Shown: positions 8,792 to 19,516 of the stretch, piece by piece | How the letters are laid out: each line of letters opens with the position of its first letter | Position numbering within the stretch: the first letter of the stretch is position 1 | Assembly (NCBI RefSeq): GCF_014200435.1 | Contig: NZ_JACHBR010000002.1 | Span: forward strand, 114,501-178,500 | Source of the DNA: Sphaerisporangium krabiense | Lineage (GTDB): Bacteria > Actinomycetota > Actinomycetes > Streptosporangiales > Streptosporangiaceae | Reading direction: 5' to 3' | DNA length: 64,000 bases | Notes under the pieces: generated by a model | Told to the model about the DNA's origin: nothing | Databases searched by the model: none | The model's input: the letters and a program-made list of their open reading frames with translations, nothing else | Position numbers and translations under genes: made by a program

Positions 8792-9619
8792 TCAGCGGGC
8801 GAGCACCTGGTACTTCACGGTCATCGTGCCGGCGCTGAGGCTGCCGATGGCGTCGAAGGCGGCACGTGACAGGTCCAGGCACCGGCCGCCGATGTAGGGG
8901 CCGCGGTCGTTGATGCGGACGGTCACGGAGGCGCCGCTGCCGGGGTTGGTCACCCGTACCTTGCTGCCCATGGGGAGGGTCTTGTGGGCCGCGGTCATCG
9001 CGTTGGGGTTGAACCGCTCGCCGCTGGCCGTCATCTGGCCCTCGTCGTAGTAGGAGGCGCCGCACCTGCCGGAGGCGATCACCTTGCGGGCGGGCTTCTT
9101 GGCCTTCTTCGTCTTCTTGGTGCCGGCGCCGGTCGAGGCCTTCTGCGGTCCGGCGCTCTTCTGGGTCGGGGCGCTGGACGCTTCGCTCGAATTCTTCGAC
9201 TTGGAGATCCTGCCGACCGGTTCGGCGGCCTTCGTGCGATCAGGGGACGGGGACGCCTCACCCGCCGACGATGGGCCGGCCGGGGTGTCGCCGGGCGGTG
9301 TGGGCACGGGGGTCGGGGCCAGGACCCCTTCTCCGGGGGACGTGTGCGGGGAGGCCGCGTCGAGCGGCCACGTGACGGCGAGCGTGCCGTCCGTCGCGCT
9401 CGGACCGGTGACGGAGGCGATGGTGGTCTGCCGGGCGGTGACGGCGCCCGCGGCCGGGCCGGCCGAGTCGTCGCCGAGGGCGACCCACGCGCCCGCGGAC
9501 GCGGTGGCGACCACGGCGGTGGCGGCGATCACGGTGCCCCAGCGCCGCCTGGCGCCGCCGTCGGGTTCGGAGGGCGTGTCGAAGTCGTGCCGGCGTGCCG
9601 GAGCGCTGTGCTGACCCAA
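8792..9619 (-). CDS. Secreted RlpA-like double-psi beta-barrel protein
   Basis: The C-terminal ~95 residues are an RlpA-like double-psi beta-barrel (ASYYDEGQMTASGERFNPNA, LPMGSKVRVTNP, VTVRINDRGPYIGGRCLDLS), including the catalytic-type Asp in NDRGP. RlpA proteins act on peptidoglycan, some as lytic transglycosylases. A membrane segment near residues 27-45 (WGTVIAATAVVATASAGAW) and a long Pro/Ser/Lys-rich linker place the domain outside the cell. TTG 9619 (reading MGQHSAP) is chosen because related proteins begin this way and AGGACAG lies upstream; an in-frame start near 9760 is less likely. Confidence 0.78.
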   Translation of the reverse strand: MGQHSAPARRHDFDTPSEPDGGARRRWGTVIAATAVVATASAGAWVALGDDSAGPAAGAVTARQTTIASVTGPSATDGTLAVTWPLDAASPHTSPGEGVLAPTPVPTPPGDTPAGPSSAGEASPSPDRTKAAEPVGRISKSKNSSEASSAPTQKSAGPQKASTGAGTKKTKKAKKPARKVIASGRCGASYYDEGQMTASGERFNPNAMTAAHKTLPMGSKVRVTNPGSGASVTVRINDRGPYIGGRCLDLSRAAFDAIGSLSAGTMTVKYQVLAR

Positions 9620-9780
9620 GGGAAACCACTGTCCTAGGTAGGGAACAAGGACGCGGGACGACCGGCGCGGGGGAGCGCCGGAGGCGGCGGACGGACGACA
9701 CGCCGCGGTCCCGGACACCGAATGGGCTGAAATGGCCCACTGGGTAATGCCCAGCACCATACGTGATAAATGCCGGGCAA

Positions 9781-9830
9781 AGTGAAGTCATGACAACGTA
9801 AAGTGACTCACTTCACACGAAAAGTGATCA
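9781..9830 (-). promoter_or_regulatory. Candidate operator: repeated AAGTGA/TCACTT elements upstream of the RlpA-like gene
   Basis: AAGTGA-C-TCACTT (9801-9813) is a perfect 6+1+6 palindrome. It is flanked by TGAAGTCATGA (9783-9793) and AAAGTGATCA (9821-9830), giving three related half-site clusters in 50 bp. They lie 160-210 bp upstream of the RlpA-like gene start. The regulator is unknown. Confidence 0.35.
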
Positions 9831-10049
9831 TGCGTGGGCGGGGTGTTCCCTGCTCTGAGCAGCGATCTCGCAGGGGTTCACGGCCGCCGGGGCCGTGGCT
9901 TCACCCGGCGTGGACGTCCAGGCCGCCGAGCCAGCAGAAGGGCGAGCGCCGAGCGGCGTGCCGGCCGGCTCGGCGGCAGCGGTGTGAGGGCCACGGACGG
10001 GCCTTTGGGAGGGCGTCTGGGGCGGATTGAGACCGCCGCCGTGAGGTGA
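9831..10049. other. Intergenic stretch with no feature seen
   Basis: Between the operator-like repeats and the end of the DNA ligase gene there is no ORF with coding character and no convincing hairpin. Together with the RlpA-gene leader it makes a gene-free region of about 430 bp. Confidence 0.5.
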
Positions 10050-11588
10050 TCAGAGAAGGAGCTGGCGGACCGAGTCGACGGTGTCGGCGTCCTCGGGGCT
10101 CTTGTCCGGGCGGTAGCGCAGGACGCGGGCGAACCGCAGCGCCATGCCGCCCGGGTAGCGCGGCGAGCGTTGGACGCCGTCGAAGGCGATCTCGACCACC
10201 ATCTCGGGACGCAGCCGCACCATCCACTCGTCGCTCGGCCCGTCGGCGATCGCCAGGAACCGCTCGGTCTGCCAGGCGAGGAGCTCGTCGGTGAGGCCCT
10301 TGAACGTCTTGCCCAGCATGACGAACTCGCCCGACTCTGGATCGCGGGCGCCGAGGTGCAGGTTGGACAGCTTGCCCTGCCGCCGCCCGTGCCCCCACTC
10401 GGCGGCCAGGACGACGAGATCGAGCGTGTGCCGGGGCTTCACCTTGACCCACCCGGCGCCGCGACGCCCGGCCGCGTAGGGGGTGGCGGGCGACTTGGCC
10501 ACCAGGCCCTCGTGCCCCTGCCGCAGCACCTCGGTGAAGAACGCCATGCCCTCTTCGGGATCGGAGGTGACCAGGCGCGGCGTGATCAGCCCGGCGGGCA
10601 CGGCCCGCTCCAGCGCCGCGTGACGTTCGCCGTCGGGCAGGTCCAGCAGGTCCTCGCCGTTCACGCGCAGCGCGTCGAAGAAGAACACGCTCAACGGCGT
10701 GGTGCCGCGCAGCCGCTCTGTCTCGATCTTGCTGGCCACCCGGCTCGCGGTCACCTGGAACGGCTCGGGACGGCCGTCGGGACGCAGGGCGATCACCTCG
10801 CCGTCCAGCACGAGGTCCTCCGCGGAGAGGCCCAGCACCGCCTCGACCAGCTCGGGGACCTGCGCGGTGATCTCGTCGAGCGTGCGGGTGAAGACCTTCA
10901 CCTCGTCCCCCGAGCGGTGGGCCTGGACGCGGACGCCGTCGAGCTTCCACTCCAGCGCGACCGGGCCGCCCCCGAGCTTCTCGAACGCCGCGGCGACGTT
11001 CGGCGCGCTCTGCGCCAGCATGGGGGCGACGGGGCGGCCCACCTCCAGGCGGAAGGACCGCAGCGCCTCCACGCCGCCGGTGAGCGCCGCCGCGCCGACC
11101 GCGGGGAGCCAGCCCCGCAGCGTCAGGGCGCGCCGCACTTCGGCGGCGGGTGTCGCGGCGGCCTTGGCGACCGCCTCGATCATGACGCCGTTCAGCGCCC
11201 CCTGGCGCATCTCGCCGCCGAGCAGGCGGAGCAGGAATGCCTGTTCCTGGGCCGTGACCGAGCGGAACAGGCGCTCCAGCAGATCCTTTCTGGCCGCTTG
11301 GGAGCCGGGGCCGGACTGCGCCTTGATGCTGCTGAGCAGGGCGTCCACCTCGGTGAGCGACGCGGTCGCGATCTGGCGCGGCTCCGGCAGGTCCTGCAGG
11401 CTGCGCCATCCGACGCCGATCTGGCGCTGCGGAAGCTCGCCCGACAGGTAGGCGACGGCGATCTCGGCCTCGTCCGGCTCGACCCTGCTCAGCAACTCGG
11501 CGAGGTGCCGGATCTTGGCGAGGCGCGCCGGATCCGCGGCGACGGCGGACGAGGTGCGGGCGAGGTCGATGAGCAGCACAGTCCTCAT
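10050..11588 (-). CDS. ATP-dependent DNA ligase
   Basis: The protein has 512 residues. The nucleotidyl-lysine motif KLDGVR is at residue 215 ([12 protein letters not shown]). [16 protein letters not shown] and [15 protein letters not shown] follow as motifs III-V. An N-terminal helical DNA-binding domain (residues ~1-190) and a C-terminal OB-fold complete the usual arrangement. The enzyme seals nicks using ATP. It would supplement the NAD-dependent replicative ligase, which is not in this window, probably in repair. The gene stands alone. Confidence 0.95.
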   Translation of the reverse strand: MRTVLLIDLARTSSAVAADPARLAKIRHLAELLSRVEPDEAEIAVAYLSGELPQRQIGVGWRSLQDLPEPRQIATASLTEVDALLSSIKAQSGPGSQAARKDLLERLFRSVTAQEQAFLLRLLGGEMRQGALNGVMIEAVAKAAATPAAEVRRALTLRGWLPAVGAAALTGGVEALRSFRLEVGRPVAPMLAQSAPNVAAAFEKLGGGPVALEWKLDGVRVQAHRSGDEVKVFTRTLDEITAQVPELVEAVLGLSAEDLVLDGEVIALRPDGRPEPFQVTASRVASKIETERLRGTTPLSVFFFDALRVNGEDLLDLPDGERHAALERAVPAGLITPRLVTSDPEEGMAFFTEVLRQGHEGLVAKSPATPYAAGRRGAGWVKVKPRHTLDLVVLAAEWGHGRRQGKLSNLHLGARDPESGEFVMLGKTFKGLTDELLAWQTERFLAIADGPSDEWMVRLRPEMVVEIAFDGVQRSPRYPGGMALRFARVLRYRPDKSPEDADTVDSVRQLLL

Positions 11589-11780
11589 CGTGCCAGTTCA
11601 GGGCGGCGGATGCTGCCGCAGGTCGCCATAAGGGTCATATGCCGCATCCTGTCCGCCAGGGAAGGATGGCGGTGCCGTCCCGGGGAGCGTGATATGTCCT
11701 GTTACCAGGTGCGATGGAGCCCACGAGAGGCCGACGGAAATCGGGTGGAGTGTGCCGTCGTGGGCGGCCACCATGGGCGG

Positions 11781-12341
11781 GTGGAGACCTTCCTGGTGAC
11801 CGAGCGGCTCCGGCTGCGCCCCTTCACCGAGGCGGACGCCGGCCACGTCCACGCGCTCGACGACGACCCCGCGGTCATGCGCTTCATCAACGGCGGGCGG
11901 CCGTGCTCGTGGGACACGGTCCGCCGGGAAACCCTGCCCCGCCTGATGCGTCCCTACGCCTGGCCGCCGGGCCGTGCCTACTGGGCCGCCGAGGAACGGG
12001 ACGCCGGACGCTTCGCGGGCTGGTTCGAACTGCGGCCCCTCGACACCGGGCCGGACGTGGCCGAGCTGGGATACCGTCTGCCCACCCGCGTGTGGGGCCA
12101 GGGGTACGCCACCGAGGGCGCCCGCGCCCTGATACGCGAGGCGTTCACCGAGCTGGGCCTCCGGCGCGTGATGGCCCAGACGATGGCCGTCAACACCGGT
12201 TCCCGGCGCGTCATGGAGAAGTCCGGCCTGACCTACGTCCGTACCTTCTTCCAGAACTGGCCCGAATCCATCGACGGCTCAGAACACGGCGAAGTCGAAT
12301 ACGCCCTGACCCGCGACGAATGGCTACCTCGAGCCCTCTGA
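11781..12341 (+). CDS. GNAT-family N-acetyltransferase (RimJ-type)
   Basis: This 186-residue protein has the RimJ/RimL-like pattern TERLRLRPFTEADAGHVHAL, ELGYRLPTRVWGQGYATEGA (acetyl-CoA-binding region) and the closing NTGSRRVMEKSGL helix. It transfers an acetyl group from acetyl-CoA to an amine; the substrate is not known. GTG 11781 puts the conserved TERL motif six residues from the start. The frame is open far upstream, antisense to the ligase gene, which is an artefact of base composition. Confidence 0.88.
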   Translation: METFLVTERLRLRPFTEADAGHVHALDDDPAVMRFINGGRPCSWDTVRRETLPRLMRPYAWPPGRAYWAAEERDAGRFAGWFELRPLDTGPDVAELGYRLPTRVWGQGYATEGARALIREAFTELGLRRVMAQTMAVNTGSRRVMEKSGLTYVRTFFQNWPESIDGSEHGEVEYALTRDEWLPRAL

Positions 12342-12477
12342 ATGAGGGGAGGCCTAAGAACGCGAGAAGCCCTGCCGGTACCGAAAGAAACCTCGGCCAC
12401 TGGTGAACCGCGCGTCCTGGCTGAGAGGTGATGGCCCCTGCCGCGCCGCTGTGTGGGTCCGGAGGGCCGGGGGCCGT

Positions 12478-12544
12478 AGTGCCGTGGTGGGTGGGCTTGA
12501 CCGGGTGGGCGGCGAGCCGGGTCACCACGGCACTTGGGCGGCTG
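12478..12544. terminator. Long-armed inverted repeat between convergent GNAT and FKBP genes
   Basis: AGTGCCGTGGTG (12478-12489) and CACCACGGCACT (12533-12544) form perfect 12-bp arms around a 43-nt loop. It sits between two convergent genes, which suits a bidirectional terminator, though the loop is long and there is no T-tract. Confidence 0.4.
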
Positions 12545-12550
12545 GAGGGG

Positions 12551-12925
12551 TCAGTTCACTCCGAGCAGGTCCACCACGAAGATCAGGGTCTCGCCGGGCT
12601 TGATGGCGTTGCCCGCGCCGTGGTCGCCGTAGCCGAGGTGCGGCGGGATGGTGAGGCGGCGGCGGCCGCCCACGCGCATCCCGGCCACGCCCTGGTCCCA
12701 TCCGGCGATGACACGGCCGCCGCCGAGCGGGAACTGGAAGGCGTCGCCGCGGTTCCAGGACGCGTCGAACTCCTCGCCGGTGGAGAACGCCACGCCGACG
12801 TAGTGCACCTTCACCGTGTGGCCGGGCTTGGCCTCCTCGCCATCGCCCACGGTGATGTCGACGATCTCGAGGTCGGCCGGCGCTTCGCCCTCGGGGAAGT
12901 CGATCTCGGGCTTCTTGAGAGCCAC
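12551..12925 (-). CDS. FKBP-type peptidyl-prolyl cis-trans isomerase
   Basis: The 124-residue protein has the FKBP core: VKVHYVGVAFSTGEEFDASW, FPLGGGRVIAGWDQGVAGMRVGG and LTIPPHLGYGDHGAGNAIKP, ending FVVDLLGVN. FKBPs speed proline isomerisation during protein folding; this one has no signal peptide and is cytoplasmic. GTG 12925 is chosen because AAGGAGAAC stands directly before it. The stretch 12926-13135 shows no feature. Confidence 0.95.
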   Translation of the reverse strand: MALKKPEIDFPEGEAPADLEIVDITVGDGEEAKPGHTVKVHYVGVAFSTGEEFDASWNRGDAFQFPLGGGRVIAGWDQGVAGMRVGGRRRLTIPPHLGYGDHGAGNAIKPGETLIFVVDLLGVN

Positions 12926-13135
12926 GTGTTCTCCTTGTTTCACAGTTCGTTGACGGTGCGCGTCCATGGGATCGGCCGCGCTGGGACCGGACCGTCGACC
13001 GGGGTCCCCGGCCGACCGCACGACTCTACGGGGTCGCGCCGCCGGGCGGGCGCCGAGGGCGTGTTACGCGATTCACGCCGCAGGGCGCCCGCACAGTGGC
13101 GTCCAGGGGCGGTGTCCTGCCCGGGGACTCGTCGG

Positions 13136-14260
13136 TCAGGGCTTCGGCCGGGCGTTGAGGCCCTCGCCCGATCGTGCGGGGTCGGAGGAGGCGGTCGGCG
13201 CCGGCTCCGGCGCGGTGGAGGCGGCCTGCGGATGCTTGACGGCGGCATCCGGGTGCTCGGCGGCGGCATCCGGGGGTTCGGCGGCGGAGAAGCCGGAGTC
13301 GGTGGGCGCCGTGGGTCTCGGGGGTGTGGGCTCGCGGCCGGGACCAGGATCGGGGGCGGCCGGAGCGTCGGGCTCCGCGGGGGGCGTGGTGGTGGGACCG
13401 GAGTCCGAGGAGGTCGTCGCCGCGCGGACCGTCGACAAGGGGAGGGCGATCGTGGCCTCTTCCATGGCCTCGGCCTTGTCGGTGGGCGGCGGGAGGATGG
13501 GCTCGCCGGACGTCGCGGGCCGATCCGACGACGCGGCGCCAGGACCGGACACTCTGATCGCGGACGCTTCGCCGCCCGAGGAGCCGGACGGGGTGCCGGT
13601 CGGGAGAGGAGGCGTGGGGGTCGACGGGGCCGCACTGGACGGCTTCGGTGCGACGGGGGGCGGGGACAGGTCCGCGGGGGGAGAAGGCGGAGCGGATTGA
13701 GGAGCGGTGGGGGCGGTGGGGGCGCCGGCGGCGTATGGGCCGCTGGACGGGGGACGGGCGACGACGACCGTGTCGGCGGGGCGCAGGCCGCCCTCCAGCA
13801 CCGTGATGGCCTCCTGCAGCGCGGCGGAGGGGACCAGGACGTCGTAGCGGCCCGCCACGATCATGCTTCGTGAGCTGAAGTCCCGCGTGCCGCGCTTGAA
13901 GGCGTGTCCGGCGAAGCCGAAGCCGGCGCCCATCACGGCTCCCCACAGCGCCGCCCATATGGCCAGGGCGAAGAACGACGCGGTGGTGGAGGTGAACAGT
14001 CCGAGGAACATGCCGACGACGAGGCCGAACACGGCGCCGCTGATCGCGCCGGACAGGGCGGCGCGCGGGTTGGTGAGCCGTCCGGTGACGGTCTCCTCGA
14101 GGCGCAGGTCGCTGCCGACGATGGCCACGTTCTGCACGGGATATCCGGCGTCGGAGAGGGTGTCCACGGCGCGCTGGGCGGCCCGGTAGTTGTCGTAGCT
14201 GACCAGCAGCCGCCGGTCGACGGCGACGGACGAGGTCGGCGCGGGTGATGTCTGGATCAT
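13136..14260 (-). CDS. General stress protein 17M-like (YflT-type) membrane protein with long Pro/Ala-rich tail
   Basis: Residues ~14-60 (RLLVSYDNYRAAQRAVDTLSDAGYPVQNVAIVG) match the 17M/YflT domain. Two membrane-type helices rich in Gly and Ala follow at ~75-125. After the second half-domain (IVAGRYDVLVPSAALQEAITVLE) the rest of the protein, about 200 residues, is a low-complexity Pro/Ala/Thr/Ser tail, probably disordered. ATG 14260 has GGAGGCGA upstream. Related proteins are stress-induced; the molecular role is unknown. Confidence 0.8.
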   Translation of the reverse strand: MIQTSPAPTSSVAVDRRLLVSYDNYRAAQRAVDTLSDAGYPVQNVAIVGSDLRLEETVTGRLTNPRAALSGAISGAVFGLVVGMFLGLFTSTTASFFALAIWAALWGAVMGAGFGFAGHAFKRGTRDFSSRSMIVAGRYDVLVPSAALQEAITVLEGGLRPADTVVVARPPSSGPYAAGAPTAPTAPQSAPPSPPADLSPPPVAPKPSSAAPSTPTPPLPTGTPSGSSGGEASAIRVSGPGAASSDRPATSGEPILPPPTDKAEAMEEATIALPLSTVRAATTSSDSGPTTTPPAEPDAPAAPDPGPGREPTPPRPTAPTDSGFSAAEPPDAAAEHPDAAVKHPQAASTAPEPAPTASSDPARSGEGLNARPKP

Positions 14261-14567
14261 GGCGATGTCTCGCCTCCGCGGCTAGGGGGTCACTATGACG
14301 CTCCCCGCTACCCGGTGGAGGCGGGATATCACCGCGCGCGTGTCACGGCTTGACCGCTCACCCAGTCTCACGGCGTCAAGCCCTGTGGAGATCGTTCTCC
14401 GGCGGATGACCTTCCGCGCGCGTTCCTCCGCCCACGAGCGTTACCCAGAGCCGCCCGCCGTAATCCGGCCCCGGCCTCGCCGCCCCGCGTCTCGCCTTGG
14501 AGGCATGTGCGGGGCAGCGCTCAGGTGTCGGACCGAACGGCGAGCAGGGAAAGGTGGAGGGGGCGGG
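14261..14567. other. Intergenic region with one imperfect hairpin
   Basis: This 307-bp gap between the end of guaB1 and the start of the stress-protein gene carries GGCTTGAC (14347-14354) and GTCAAGCC (14375-14382), an 8-bp stem with a 20-nt loop. I see no ORF or other signal. Confidence 0.4.
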
Positions 14568-16058
<1,491 letters not shown>

Positions 16059-16201
16059 TTATGCGATATGTCCTTAGGTGACCGTCGCGGGCTGCGCTCC
16101 CGATACCTCTGTAGGCGATGATCGAGACGACCATCGGCCGGTACGGATACATTGACCGCGCGAACGGGTCAAGTGGGGTGGCCCTGGAATGTGGAGGCGC
16201 T

Positions 16202-16696
16202 ATGTACATCGTCGAACGGCCTGAGATTCTCGTCGCCGGTTACGCCGTGCGCACCACCAACGCGGCGGAGGCCGACCCGTCCCGGGCGCTCCTGCCGGGG
16301 CTGTGGTCGCGCGCGGGCGTGCCGGGGGCCTTCGCCCACGTGCCGGGCCGGGTCGACGACAACCTGTACGCCGTGCTGACCGACTACGAGAGCGACCATC
16401 AGGGGGCCTTCACCCAGGTGGTGGGGGTGGCGATCCGGACGGCGGCGGGGCTGCCCGAGGGCATGGTGGCGGTGCGGGTGCCGGGCGTGCACTGCCTGAA
16501 GCTGGAGGCGCACGGGCCGATGCCGCAGACGCTGATCGAGGCGTGGCAGCGCATCTGGAGCTACACCCAGGGCGGCGGCATCCCGGCGCGGGCGTTCTCC
16601 ACCGACCTGGAGGTCCACCACGCCGACGGGGTGGACCTCTACCTGGCCGTCCTCCCCGCCCCCGCGGGCCAGGGCAGGGACCGCGTCCAGGCCTGA
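16202..16696 (+). CDS. GyrI-like / AraC effector-binding domain protein
   Basis: The 164-residue protein is a single effector-binding domain: DYESDHQGAFTQVVGVAI, GLPEGMVAVRVPG, and GPMPQTLIEAWQRIWSY are its standard segments. There is no DNA-binding domain. Stand-alone members bind hydrophobic small molecules, and some are hydrolases or gyrase inhibitors. ATG 16202 has GGAGGCG directly upstream. The function here is unassigned. Confidence 0.85.
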   Translation: MYIVERPEILVAGYAVRTTNAAEADPSRALLPGLWSRAGVPGAFAHVPGRVDDNLYAVLTDYESDHQGAFTQVVGVAIRTAAGLPEGMVAVRVPGVHCLKLEAHGPMPQTLIEAWQRIWSYTQGGGIPARAFSTDLEVHHADGVDLYLAVLPAPAGQGRDRVQA

Positions 16697-16716
16697 GCGA
16701 CGGCCGGGGGCAGGTG

Positions 16717-17871
16717 TCAGGCCAGCACGCCGGCCGCGCGCAGCGCCTCGGCCTCGTCGCCGGGCAGCCCCCAGGACGACAGGTCGCGCAGGCGGGTGGC
16801 CTGGGCGGGCGCGCCGCGGGCGCCGTCGAGCAGCCGGGGGGCGGGCGCGGGCTGCACGATCCCTCCGACCTCGACGAAGGTGCCGCGCGCGGCGTTGTGC
16901 GGGTGCGCGGCGGCCTCCTCCAGGGACAGCACCGGCGCGACGCACGCGTCGGAGCCCGCGAAGACCTGCTCCCACTCGGCCCGCGTCCGCGTGGCGAACG
17001 CGGCCGCGAGGCGCTCGCGGATCAGCGGCCAGTTGGCGCGGTCGTCGCGGGCGGGCAGGCCGGTGAGCCCGAGCCCGGCGACCAGGTCGTCCCAGAACCG
17101 GGGTTCCAGCGCGCCGACCGCGACGTGCTCGCCGTCCGCGGTCGCGTAGGTGTCGTACATGGGCGCGCCGGTGTCGAGGAGGTTGGTGCCGCGCGGCCCC
17201 CAGGCGCCCGTCCCGGCGAACTGGGCGAACATGGCGAACAGCAGCGCCGCGCCGTCCACCATCGCCGCGTCGATCACCCGGCCGCGTCCGGTGCGCTCGC
17301 GCTCCAGCAGGGCGAGCAGGACGCCGTAGGCGAGCATCAGGCCGCCGCCCGCGAAGTCCCCGAGGACGTTGATCGGCGGGGTCGGCTTCTCGCCGTCCCG
17401 GCCGAGCATGGACAGCACGCCCGCGACGGCGATGTAGTCGATGTCGTGCCCGGCGGCGGCGGCCAGCGGCCCGTCCTGCCCCCAGCCGGTCAGGCGGCCG
17501 TAGACGAGCCGCTCGTTGACGGCGTGCAGGTCGGCGGGCCCGATGCCGAGCCGTTCCGCGACCCCCGGGCGGAACACCTCGATCACGACGTCGGCGCGGG
17601 CGGCGAGCCGTTTGAACGCCGCGACGCCCTCGGGCCGCTTCAGGTCGAGGCCGATGGTGCGCTTGCCCCGGTCCATGACGTCGGGGCGTGGCCGGTCTCC
17701 GCTCGCCGCGACGGGGGCCACCCGGTCGATCCGCAGGACCTCGGCGCCGTGGTCGGCGAGCATCATGCCCGCGAAGGGGCCGGGGGCGAGGCCGGCGAGT
17801 TCGAGGACGCGGACCCCGGCCAGCGGGCCCGCGGACGTGCCGGACCCGCCCTGATCTGCGGTGGTGCTCAT
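16717..17871 (-). CDS. Alpha-methylacyl-CoA racemase (CaiB/BaiF family)
   Basis: The 384-residue sequence follows the mycobacterial racemase MCR closely. Residues corresponding to its catalytic set are present: His142 in GHDIDYI, Asp172 in GDFAGGG and Glu256 in GALEPRF. The enzyme epimerises 2-methylacyl-CoA between R and S forms so that branched acids can enter beta-oxidation. Family I CoA-transferases share the fold, but the His/Asp/Glu set and the N-terminus GPLAGVRVLELAGLAPGPF favour the racemase. It is divergent from tmsA, and a TetR-type palindrome lies between the two. Confidence 0.87.
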   Translation of the reverse strand: MSTTADQGGSGTSAGPLAGVRVLELAGLAPGPFAGMMLADHGAEVLRIDRVAPVAASGDRPRPDVMDRGKRTIGLDLKRPEGVAAFKRLAARADVVIEVFRPGVAERLGIGPADLHAVNERLVYGRLTGWGQDGPLAAAAGHDIDYIAVAGVLSMLGRDGEKPTPPINVLGDFAGGGLMLAYGVLLALLERERTGRGRVIDAAMVDGAALLFAMFAQFAGTGAWGPRGTNLLDTGAPMYDTYATADGEHVAVGALEPRFWDDLVAGLGLTGLPARDDRANWPLIRERLAAAFATRTRAEWEQVFAGSDACVAPVLSLEEAAAHPHNAARGTFVEVGGIVQPAPAPRLLDGARGAPAQATRLRDLSSWGLPGDEAEALRAAGVLA

Positions 17872-17921
17872 GGATCCTCTCCTCGGGACGCGGCGTCGCG
17901 CGGGACGCTCTCACGATAACG

Positions 17922-17935
17922 AGCAAACGCTTGGT
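17922..17935. promoter_or_regulatory. Candidate TetR-type operator between the racemase gene and tmsA
   Basis: AGCAAACGCTTGGT matches the published KstR2-type consensus AnCAAGnnCTTGnT at all but one defined position. It is 50 bp upstream of the racemase start and within the promoter region shared with tmsA. The regulator is not encoded nearby. Confidence 0.4.
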
Positions 17936-18029
17936 ACGCGGTCTTTGAGATGCGGCCGTGCACACCCGGACACGCGGCGTCAACCCCTGTGCCACCGCGC
18001 TTCGCGGGGGGTCCCTGAGTTTGCGCGCG

Positions 18030-18059
18030 TTTAACGTGTCTACTCTGGTCGGTGATTAT
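18030..18059 (+). promoter_or_regulatory. Candidate promoter of tmsA
   Basis: TTTAAC (18030-18035) and GATTAT (18054-18059) are separated by 18 nt, resembling a principal-sigma promoter. Transcription would begin near 18066, just before both possible starts of tmsA. Confidence 0.4.
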
Positions 18060-18117
18060 CTGAGGAGATAGCGTGCTACCGACGATCTCCGACGCTACGT
18101 TTCCAGGGGGTGGTGGC

Positions 18118-19503
18118 ATGCCAGATCACACGGTAAAGACGACCGCCCGTATGACGGCCCATCGCAGGGCCGTCGACCAGATCAGGGAGTCGATCAGCAC
18201 TCTTCCCGAGGGCGCCTCCCCGAGGCTCGCCAAGCCGACCACCAACCTCTTCCGCTTCCGGGACTCGGGCAGGGCCGCGGCGAAGCTGTCCGCCCGCGAC
18301 CTGGACAAGGTGATCCAGGTGGACCCCGAGACCAGGACCGCCGAGGTCCAGGGTATGACGACCTACGAGCGCCTCGTGGACGCCACGCTGCCGTCCGGCC
18401 TCATGCCCTACGTCGTCCCCCAGCTCAAGACCATCACCCTCGGCGGCGCGGTCACCGGTCTCGGCATCGAGTCCTCCAGCTTCCGCCACGGCCTGCCGCA
18501 CGAGTCGGTCGAGGAGATGGAGATTCTCACCGGCGACGGCCGGGTCGTGGTGGCCAGGGCCGACAACGAGCACGCCGACCTGTTCCGGGCGTTCCCCAAC
18601 TCCTACGGCACCCTCGGCTACGCGCTGCGGCTGCGCATCAAGCTGCTGCCCGTCCAGCCGTACGTGCGGCTGACGCACGTCCCGTTCTCGGACGCCGACA
18701 AGTGCATGCTCGCGATGCAGGAGATCTGCGACAGCGGGCGGTACGACGGCGAGCCGGTCGACTTCGTGGACGGCACCTACTTCCATCCGGGCGAGATGTA
18801 CCTCACGGTCGGGCAGTTCGCCGACCGCGCGCCGTACGCCTCGGACTACACCGGGATGCGCGTCTACTACCAGTCGATCCGCACCCGCACGCGTGACTGG
18901 CTGACCGTCCGCGACTACCTGTGGCGCTGGGACACCGACTGGTTCTGGTGCTCGCGCGCCTTCGGGGTCCAGCAGCCGCTGGTCCGCTCCCTGATCCCCC
19001 GCCGCTGGCTGCGCTCGGACGTCTACCGCCGGCTCGTCGGCCTGAACCAGAAGTACGGCGTGACGGCCAGGATCGACCGGTGGCGGGACAACCCCGTGCA
19101 CGAGTCGGTCATCCAGGACGTCGAGGTGCCGGTCGAGCGGGGTGCCGACTTCCTGGACTTCTTCCAGGACAAGGTCGGCATGACGCCCGTGTGGATGTGC
19201 CCGCTCAAGGCCACCGGCGAGTGGCCGCTGTACCCCCTGGAGCCGGGCAAGCTCTATGTGAACTTCGGATTCTGGGGCATGGTCGCCTTGCCGCGCGGGC
19301 AGTTCGACGGGTATCACAACAGGCTCATCGAGAGGAACGTGCACGACCTCGGCGGCCACAAATCCCTGTATTCCACATCGTTCTACCCCCGTGACGAGTT
19401 CTGGCGTCTCTACAACGGCGACGCGTACTGGCCGGTCAAGCAGGCCTACGACCCGCAGGGACGGCTGCTCGACCTCTACGAAAAGTGCGTGCGGGGGCGT
19501 TGA
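18118..19503 (+). CDS. tmsA: FAD-binding oxidoreductase, TmsA/BfaA-like (10-methyl fatty acid synthesis)
   Basis: The N-terminal half is an FAD_binding_4 (PCMH-type) domain: LDKVIQVDPETRTAEVQGMT, PQLKTITLGGAVTGLGIES and FPNSYGTLGYALRLRIKLLP. The C-terminal half is the sterol-reductase-like part. Placed 13 bp before a cyclopropane-synthase-type methyltransferase, it matches the tmsA-tmsB (bfaA-bfaB) pair. In that pair TmsB makes a 10-methylene acyl chain from oleoyl phospholipid and TmsA reduces it to 10-methyl. ATG 18118 follows GGGGGTGG. GTG 18073, with GAGGAGAT 4 nt before it, is an equally serious start. Confidence 0.85.
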   Translation: MPDHTVKTTARMTAHRRAVDQIRESISTLPEGASPRLAKPTTNLFRFRDSGRAAAKLSARDLDKVIQVDPETRTAEVQGMTTYERLVDATLPSGLMPYVVPQLKTITLGGAVTGLGIESSSFRHGLPHESVEEMEILTGDGRVVVARADNEHADLFRAFPNSYGTLGYALRLRIKLLPVQPYVRLTHVPFSDADKCMLAMQEICDSGRYDGEPVDFVDGTYFHPGEMYLTVGQFADRAPYASDYTGMRVYYQSIRTRTRDWLTVRDYLWRWDTDWFWCSRAFGVQQPLVRSLIPRRWLRSDVYRRLVGLNQKYGVTARIDRWRDNPVHESVIQDVEVPVERGADFLDFFQDKVGMTPVWMCPLKATGEWPLYPLEPGKLYVNFGFWGMVALPRGQFDGYHNRLIERNVHDLGGHKSLYSTSFYPRDEFWRLYNGDAYWPVKQAYDPQGRLLDLYEKCVRGR

Positions 19504-19516
19504 GGAGGTTGGTTGG

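Noticed and set aside
9620-9800. c-di-AMP (ydaO) riboswitch before the RlpA-like gene
   Set aside because: Such switches precede cell-wall hydrolase genes in actinobacteria, but the conserved elements are not present here.
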